A DNA stretch of 64,000 bases from Toxonevra muliebris. Lineage: Eukaryota; Arthropoda; Insecta; Diptera; Pallopteridae. The notes under the pieces were generated by a model. That model was not told the origin of the DNA and made no database searches. It saw nothing but the letters and a program-made list of their open reading frames with translations. The DNA is taken from assembly GCA_963691655.1 (NCBI GenBank), contig OY829326.1, positions 71,727,235 to 71,791,234 on the forward strand. The letters run 5' to 3'. Positions 57,517-64,000 of this stretch are shown here, piece after piece (within the stretch, counting starts at the first letter, position 1; the number at the start of each line of letters is the position of its first letter). The position numbers were made by a program, and so were the translations under genes.

Positions 57517-58909
57517 TAGCTTGCCTACGAGATATATGGAATGTGCAAAGTTCGATTTTTTCCTGCTCCTAGTGGATTTTCTGAAAGATTATATGAGAAA
57601 AATAAGATTTTGAAAAAAATATAGAGGTCTCTTGTGGAAAATAGCTAGTTGGTTTTGAATCAAAGGCTCAAAAACGGGCTTTGAAAAAATAAATAGCTTT
57701 AATCGTTGATAACTTCTAAAATATTGAATTTTGAGTAACACACACTTTTTTAAGGATACCTAGAGCAATATTTCGTTCGTATAAAGTTTTGATCTACGAG
57801 TGAAATTCAACCATGTTTTGATCGAAAAGCTGTCAATTTTGTACAAAATTTCTATGGGAAAGACGAAGTTTTTGTTTTATCGGCGTTTTATCGAAAAAGG
57901 GGGCTTAAAACCCCATTTTCAAGAGGAAGGGTAGATGATGGAAGAAACGTGTATACACAAAAATTGTTTATCTCTTTCTGCTTAGCAACTTTGCTTCAGA
58001 CATCAAATTCGTATCTGTTGAAATAAAGGAATTTCAAATTAGCCTCTGAAGACCCTATTTTTCCGACTTCAGGTCCATATTGTGGGAGAACTAGATGTTG
58101 TGGAGAAAAACTGAGTACGCAGTCGTGATCAGCGACCCTAAGTTACTTTAAAACCGTTCGAAAATATTTTTGTTGCATTGTGTAATCAATTACGATTTAT
58201 AAAAGGTTAAACAGACCTTGTACTGAAAAAAAAAATACGATATATCGACGATATAGGGACCAAAATGTATACAATTTTTGCGAATTAAAGCGATTTTTTC
58301 CAACAGTTTGTTGCAAATTATTGAGATTTTCGAATTAACGGGGTAAGAATTATCGCGATTTTAATGTATAAAGATTCGTCTACCTATAAATAAACTCAAA
58401 ATTCAAAAAAAATTCAAAAAATCGATTTTTTTTAACTTAGAGACTTGGCTTATTTTTCTTAAATATAAAAATTTTTAAATCCATTCTCATTTAATTCTCT
58501 ATAATATAAAAGTTTTAAACAGAAAATACAACCTCTAAAATATTGAAAAAAATTCGTTTAAAGAATTTTTCCTATGGAAATTTTATACAAAATTGACAGC
58601 TTTTCAATCAAAACATGGTTAAATTTCACTCGTAGATCAAAACTTTCTACGAACGAAATATTACCCTAGGTATCCTTGAAAAAAAGTGTGTTGGGAACAG
58701 TTACTCAAAATTCAATATTTTAGAAGTTATCAACGATTAAAGCTATTTACCTTTTCAAAGCCCGTTGTTGAGCCTTTAATTCAAAACCGGCTGCCTATTT
58801 TCCACTAGAAACCTCTATATTTTTTTCAAAATCTTATTTTGCTCATATAATCTTTCAGAAAATCCACTAGGAGCAAGAAAAAATCGAACTTTGCACAGAT
58901 GGGTAATCT
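57517..58909. mobile_element. fold-back element with 9-10 bp target duplication
   Basis: Arms 57540-57870 and 58560-58895 are reverse complements, for example GTTGATAACTTCTAAAATAT (57706) against its complement at 58716, and GATCTACGAGTGAAATT against its complement at 58634. TATTGGTCAC occurs just outside both ends (57507-57516 and 58909-58918). That duplication length suits Mutator-type or fold-back elements. The middle has no transposase. Confidence 0.75.
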
Positions 58910-58918
58910 ATTGGTCAC

Positions 58919-59053
58919 ATATTTACCCTTCTCTGCCCAAGCTGCCATACATGGTCCAATCACTTTAGACGGTAATAGTAGCGTCATCTTACGTCCAACA
59001 TCCAAAACACAATATGGGTTTCGCAGATTGTAGCTTTCTTTATCGATGAGCAT
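58919..59053 (-). other. unidentified coding-like fragment interrupted by the fold-back element
   Basis: The minus-strand frame from 59053 reads ESYNLRNPYCVLDVGRKMTL and LPSKVIGPCMAAWAEKGKYV up to the target duplication, with a more protein-like composition than the flanks. I do not recognise the family. The frame does not clearly resume on the other side of the insertion. Confidence 0.25.
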
Positions 59054-59289
59054 ATAAAACGGTATTAGAAAACGTCAGCTGTCGAAAGTTATCGCCATTT
59101 TTATGTGAAAAATACGTTTTTCGGACACAAGTAAAATTTTTGATTTTCAAACAGCAAAACACACTTTAAGAAATTTTGCGAATTTCAGCATAAAAAAGTA
59201 CTGTTTTATTGCTTAAGGTGCTGATTGTTATGTGTTTACTTCGAAATAGTATTTAAAAAAATGTCATAAAATTTTGGTTTCTAACAGTT

Positions 59290-59940
59290 GGGACCATATA
59301 TGGTTCCTTGGTTAGTGTTTAGTGTTTGGTGAACTTTAGTGGATTTTCCAGTTTTTACTACGAATTCGGAATGGAGCAACGTATGTATGATAAAGAATGT
59401 AATAAACATGTGAAAGATTATGCCTGGTGTGAAAGTGAAGAAAATGAAGGTTTTTCGGAGGATGATTTTTACAGCGCGAGGCCGTCCTTTGGAAGGAGCA
59501 TTACAAGCTAAACGATCCAGGCCAAATACATTACATTACATTACATTACATTACATTACATTACATTACATTACATTACATTACATTACATTACATTACA
59601 TTACATTACACCAGCAGACATTAAACTGGATAACATAGGACACCTCCCGAAAATGGCTATAAAGAGCAAACGAAACTGTTTCTACAAATTTCACACAGAA
59701 TAATTGGTATAAATTTTGATTTATAGTTATTTTTGTCAATAAAGAGATTTTTTTTTTTAAAAGTTATACATTTCTTTTTTACTTGATACTGCCCAACGAA
59801 CCATATATGGTCTACAAGGTAATTTCAGATTTTAACACTTGTAATTAAGGTATTGAAAAAGTTGTTCAAAATGAAGAATGCTATCCTTTAATATTTTTTT
59901 AAACAAAATTTGCGTTGTTGGGCAGGGAAGGGTTAAAATG
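59290..59940. mobile_element. possible small element with GACCATATATGGTTC inverted motifs
   Basis: GACCATATATGGTTCCTTGG at 59291 and, on the opposite strand, GACCATATATGGTTCGTTGG near 59809 face each other. Between them a 61-residue plus-strand frame (59326-59511) has an acidic stretch (ESEENEGFSEDDF), which could be an N-terminal transposase piece. Further right, TTGGGCAGGGAAGGGTTAA (59919-59937) looks like a piggyBac-type TTAA end. Borders are unclear. Confidence 0.3.
59526..59610. repeat. pentanucleotide microsatellite (TACAT)17
   Basis: Seventeen uninterrupted TACAT units, without a single substitution. Confidence 0.97.
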
Positions 59941-60664
59941 GAGCCGTGTACAAGTACATTGGACAACAAGTATCTAAGTTTTCGTACAGTGAAGTTCGCC
60001 GCGAAATTTGCTACTGCTTTAGTACCCAAACTATGAGATTCCACAATTCATCACAAAAATATAAATAAATAAATACGAGTTTCTGGACAGAACTCCGAAA
60101 AACAAAATTATATAGGCTTCAGCATTTTAGACCTAATTTTTGTTTTACTCGGGCCCATTGCTAACAAATTAAGTATAATAAACCATAACACAACTCGTTA
60201 AATTTGCATCTGAGATTGCTTCTGAGTTTAACCATTTAAAGTAGAGTTTTCCGTAGAACATTTATCGCTAACGTATTAACCCATTATTTTCCCCGCTAAT
60301 GGGTCTTTTTGCCTTTTTCAATAGAAATTTCCTTTTTGATTCATTATGAGGGTTAATTCTGTGGCAATAAGGAATAACAGCTAAACTCAAAAGTCGAATA
60401 AAAATCTGCTGCGTATTTTATATTATAAGTCCCAAAATGTTGAAAGTTTTCAAAAATTTTTTGCAATTTAGCAGTCTCCATAGTTTTTTATTAATTAAAC
60501 TCCAATAATTTTTTAAGAACTTTCTTTTGCCTTCGCCTTACAGTTTTTGAAATCGTTATAGTTTGCGTCGTCGTTTACGGAAACTTTTCATCTTCTTTTT
60601 GGGCATCCTCGTTTTCAATTTATAGTGAATAAATATGTATATATATTCGTCTCGTTGGCTCGTT
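59941..60664. other. non-coding stretch
   Basis: AT-rich; TTAACCCATTATTTTCCCCGC near 60276 resembles other TTAACCC termini in the window, with no partner identified. Confidence 0.4.
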
Positions 60665-61049
60665 GTCACTCATTCGTGACCAGCCCACTTTAACCGTTGT
60701 AGTTTGATGAACTCAATAATTTTAATGTATCCTTTTCTATATGTTGAGTCTTCTTCTCTAATGATTGCCTGGTATTCTTCACAGTACATTTCTTTCAAAA
60801 GTATCCTAGTCTGTATTTGTCTTTTTTTCGTGTCTCCAACGTTTCGGTAGCATAGGTAATGTAAGGGCGTATAATAGCTTTGCATAGTTTTAAACTTGTG
60901 TTTTTTGTCAAGTAAAATGAGCGCAGCATTTTGTAAACTCGAATGAGCTTTGGAAGGTTACCAACGTCATACATTTCGTCATTTAAGTAAACCCCTAATC
61001 GGGCTGTCGAATACGGCTTTTTGATCGACGAATACACGGCCCGTGTCAA
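60665..61049 (-). pseudogene. LINE reverse-transcriptase C-terminal tail (RTE/Jockey-like)
   Basis: The frame 61049-60795 reads KLCKAIIRPYITYATETLE then TRKKDKYRLGYF, matching the conserved KTLIRPVV-YGSETW-LTK-D--RL--FERK stretch after the RT domain of many non-LTR elements. After a frame change near 60830 the other frame gives KVQRLRWAGHV-like sequence (KLQRLKWAGHE at the end). Both the frame change and the missing W in the ETW motif mark decay. Confidence 0.65.
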
Positions 61050-61124
61050 AAGGCTTCTCTCGGGTATTTTTAAAATTTTGCGTTAGAGTGTAGAACTGGT
61101 TAATGGTAAACTTTCCAGACTTGA

Positions 61125-61390
61125 AGTTCAGTCTAGTGGATAGTGCACAAGATTTTCACCCAGAAGGCTATGGGTTCGATTCCCGTCTTGGTCTGGCAAT
61201 TTAATTCTCATAAACTTCTTTTATATATATTCACTATCGATATGAAGTGAATGAGAATTATAAGAAAGTGTACAAGTACAAACCTTGGTTGGTAATGGCA
61301 AAACACATAGCTGTTCGGAATTGGCGTTAAACTGTAGGTCCAACCATCGCCACTTTGGTCTAGTGGCAAAGTGTCAGACCAAATAATATA
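61125..61390 (+). mobile_element. tRNA-related SINE, copy 2
   Basis: First tRNA-like module at 61127-61196: A-box-like TCTAGTGGATAGTGC, T-arm ATGGGTTCGATTCCCGT. The body has CACTATCGATATGAAGTGA and CTGTAGGTCCAACCA. The second module starts GGTCTAGTGGCAAAGTG (61348) and is cut short at about 61380, followed by AAATAATATATAATAC. Colinear with 2420-2700. Confidence 0.62.
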
Positions 61391-62137
61391 TAATACATAG
61401 AAGGCGCATCACGTACAAATTTATTTGTACAAAAATTTTGTTTTATGGAGCCATAACTGCCTCCAATTTACTCTCAAAATTGAGTTGTCCTCATAAAAGC
61501 AATGAGTTGAAATTATTTGTTTCTTTTTGCTGTCGTCTTTGTTTAATGAGAGGGAGAAGTTTTGTGTTTTCGTTTTTTCATGTTTTTTTTTATGCTTGCA
61601 ATATGAGCTGGTATTTCATTATTTAGTAGTATTTATGTATGTCACAGATTATAAAACTCAAATTCCCAATTGTGACGCGAAAAAATAGGAATTTTTCAAG
61701 TAACTTTACTAAAGTTTTTTATAAAAAGTATATGTATTGAACTTAACTTTAACAAATTTCTTTCGAAAACATTTGAATAGAAATTGGCCTTTCTGGAAAA
61801 CATGTTTCGCGGTGATCAATATTTTGCAAATCTAGGTCATTTGAAATCCAAAAATAAAATGGATTTACTTTTATTATAAGATTATCTAGTGATTGATCAA
61901 AGGATTTAAAAAAATATACATATTTAACAAAATTGGCAACTGTCAACAGTTCGATTTTCACTAAAAAACGCTGATTTTTCAGTTGTAAAAAAAAATGGTT
62001 TTGCATAAAAAAATTCCTTCGATTAATCTCCAGATTATTATGTATTGAAAAAGCTTATTAAAAAAGATAATTGGTTTAGTAGTTGTTGAATAAGCGTGGT
62101 CAACGACTTCAATAACCACATTTTGAGAAGAACGTGT
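61391..62137. other. non-coding stretch
   Basis: AT-rich, no recognisable feature. Confidence 0.45.
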
Positions 62138-62767
62138 TTAACCCATATCGTTCCGGTACTAGATACCATGATCTAATTTGGAAAATTTTCAAAACGCAAT
62201 TTTCATACGTCCTCAATAAGAAATTTTAGTACTTAAAAAAAAAGTTTTCTGAATTTTAGAGGCTATAGTAGTTTTGGGCTTACTCAAAGAAAATAAGGTG
62301 ACCAGGTGTAAAAAAAAATAAGAATATTTCTACGCTACACCATGAACAAATAGTTTTCCTTGGGATCAAATATATTTAACACATTATTTTAGAAGTTATT
62401 ATAAGTTAAAAACAAAAAAATGCATTTTTGTTTAATTCCGCTTATTTTCCCATACATTTTTTTTCAGCTGTAGCCTCTGGAAATATATAAGGACCAGTGA
62501 AGTTGTAATTTTTACATCAAGTTTGTTATTTTATCTAGACGAATTTGTCATTTCAATGCAAAATAATTAATTTTACTATTTTTTGTTGATTTTCAAAGCC
62601 ACCTTCCAAAATAGGATGAACTGACATCTGACCTTGAAGTCAGGTGAAAAACAATATTTTTAAATTATTTAAATGCAATTTTAAAGTCAGTATATAGAAA
62701 AATATTATACATTGATTACTTTTGGGAAACTTTGGAAATGTATTTTTGTTGGGACGATATGAGTTAA
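62138..62767. mobile_element. TTAA-flanked non-autonomous element (piggyBac-like)
   Basis: The left end is TTAACCCATATCGTTCCGG (62138). The right end, reverse complemented, is TTAACTCATATCGTCCCAA (62767). About 15 of the first 19 bases agree and both carry TTAA. Length 630 bp, AT-rich, non-coding. Confidence 0.65.
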
Positions 62768-63189
62768 AGTTTCAACTTGAATGTCAAGAAATTTTGTTTG
62801 AAATATTTTGTGTTTTGAAATGCAAAAAAAAAAAAAACGATTTTTTGAAAGTTATAACTGGGGGTGCCCCTTAAAAACTTTCTAAAATAAATGTGTTTTT
62901 TTTTAATAAATTTTGAACACCGATTGACTTAAACTTTTTATGCTTTTTCGAAAACAAAAAAAAAATATTACTAAAAAATAAGTTTGCCAGGACCATAATT
63001 TTGTGTCACAAATTGAAAAAAAAAAATGAATTATGTGGGAAAGCAATATTGATACTCGGCAACAACTATGAAACTATATGCAGTCTCACTTGGCGGCACT
63101 CTATAACGATGTGGAGAACCTAAGAAAAAAACACCAAGAGAGTGCATGGGAGGGAGTAAAAGCAAAATTACTGAGTGGTTTTGCTCTTC

Positions 63190-63255
63190 CGCTTTACTGC
63201 CAATAGATCTTATAGGTCGCAGTGCCTGACTTTTGAGTCGTCTTTCCTTCAAATA
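63190..63255 (+). repeat. LINE 3' end remnant
   Basis: CAATAGATCTTATAGGTCGC then AGTGCCTGAC, ending in AAATAATAATAAA, matches the tail at 31440-31490 and the sequence at 2735-2792. Coding remnants upstream (63060-63190) are not recognisable. Confidence 0.5.
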
Positions 63256-63495
63256 ATAATAAACGTCACACCAAGCAAAAAAGCGCCGAATCATATGTCA
63301 ACTAAATAACACGATTTTGAGTAAATCAAAAATGAAAATTAAAAATACTGAGAGAAACAGAGAGAAAGTAGAAAGTTCCAAATCCCTCACTTGCTGCCCA
63401 AAATTTCAATCACTGCCGTTGTTTTTAAAGTGGCCGAAAATAATTCTGTGCACTTTCCAGAATTTATCGGGGAGCTTGTTCGTTTTAACTGGCCA

Positions 63496-63732
63496 CTAAA
63501 TCATGTGCATACAGTTTGTGCTCAGTGAATGTCGGAAATCGGGTATATTTGCGGCTTGGGTCGAAAAAATGTAGTTTGGTCTTGTGTCTACTCTATCGTT
63601 GATTAGAATTCCAAAGGAATTCGTTTTATATATTAGTTCGTCCTCCGCCGTCAGTATTCTCACTCTCGTTATATTTTCATATTTAAGCTTGTTTAATTCA
63701 AAGACTTCAATAAAATTGTCCTTCAAAATCAC
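63496..63732 (-). CDS. unidentified open reading frame
   Basis: A frame of 78 codons, extendable upstream to about 63765 (NISSDIVILKDNFIEVFELN), includes RVRILTAEDELIYKTNSFGI and DTRPNYIFSTQAANIPDF. Its mixed composition and lower AT bias differ from the low-complexity frames elsewhere. I cannot name a family. It could be the end of a retroelement or other gene entering from the right, since a Lys/Glu-rich coiled-coil-like stretch lies in another frame just upstream (about 63785-63820). It ends at a TAG. Confidence 0.35.
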   Translation of the reverse strand: MILKDNFIEVFELNKLKYENITRVRILTAEDELIYKTNSFGILINDRVDTRPNYIFSTQAANIPDFRHSLSTNCMHMI

Positions 63733-64000
63733 AATATCGCTTGAAATATTTCCACTTGCAATTAATATTATTTATTATATTTTATTTGCTTTCAGTTCCA
63801 CATTTTTCAATTTCAAATCATTCATCATTCTTATTTTTTTTTTATATCGTTCCTCATACACAAACTTTATCAATTACACTTTTTGAACTTTAACAAATCT
63901 TTGAGTAAGCTTACACTTCCTTTTAGCGGCGCAAATTCTTTATTTAACCCGCCGAATGGGGGCAAAGAATGGGAATTATACACACACACACCCCCACAAA
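63733..64000. other. window end, AT-rich
   Basis: A possible frame-shifted upstream part of the preceding frame lies at about 63785-63820. A CA run is at the very end (63979-63991). Confidence 0.4.

Noticed and set aside
1..64000. CRISPR arrays, bacterial operons or other prokaryotic systems
   Set aside because: No direct repeat/spacer pattern, no ribosome-binding-site-linked gene clusters, and clear eukaryotic introns and insect transposons throughout.
1..64000. Conserved host-gene exons
   Set aside because: Outside the transposon-related frames I saw no run of spliced, domain-bearing exons. Small or weakly conserved exons could still be missed without a search.

Overview
This window looks like nuclear DNA from a brachyceran fly (Diptera). 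The DNA is strongly AT-rich, with long A/T runs, CA/GT microsatellites and CAA/CAG-rich tracts. The mobile elements are P-element/THAP, DD34D mariner, rosa-like Tc1/mariner, LOA/I/R1-type LINEs and piggyBac-like TTAA elements, a typical insect set. I found no convincing intact host gene, rRNA, canonical tRNA gene or CRISPR array. The best reading is intergenic or long-intron DNA of a medium to large fly genome made of nested, decayed transposons. The species cannot be fixed from the sequence.

Layout. 1-1388 has no gene. 1389-3180 is a hAT-like element (terminus CAGTGGCGGATC) filled with a degenerate 12-bp minisatellite and split by a tRNA-related SINE; related copies lie at about 36340-38123, 39835-41223 and (inverted) 49209-50390. 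5180-9930 is a large inverted-repeat structure with another element inside it. 13740-16330 is a decayed LINE split by a fold-back element (14530-16144) with a 3-bp target duplication. 18580-21240 (minus) is the richest feature: a P-element-like transposase gene in six exons, with THAP, C2H2, leucine-zipper and RNase-H-like regions, splice sites that keep phase, and a few disabling lesions. A second, more decayed copy lies at 23412-24530. A possible Myb/SANT-like exon pair (21622-21905) and a GC-rich TTAA repeat lie between the two.

26004-26876, 43710-44605, 35601-36305 and 62138-62767 are short non-autonomous elements recognised by their terminal inverted repeats. 27009-27552 is an internally deleted mariner with both ends. 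30299-30990, 14530-16144 and 57517-58909 are fold-back structures. LINE fragments occur at 13740-14335, 16198-16330, 31209-31495, 32165-32605 (minus), 45440-47720, 60665-61049 (minus) and 63190-63255. 53440-54625 (minus) is a rosa-like Tc1/mariner that appears to have lost its second catalytic Asp. 52896-53256 is a short tandem array with a period near 155 bp.

No set of genes here works as a pathway. The window is an archive of insertions: SINE into hAT-like element, fold-back into LINE, fold-back into unknown sequence with a 9-10 bp duplication. The most informative object is the P-like gene. Its two copies carry different lesions, so each preserves parts the other lost, and both carry a C2H2 exon that I do not know from the classical P element.
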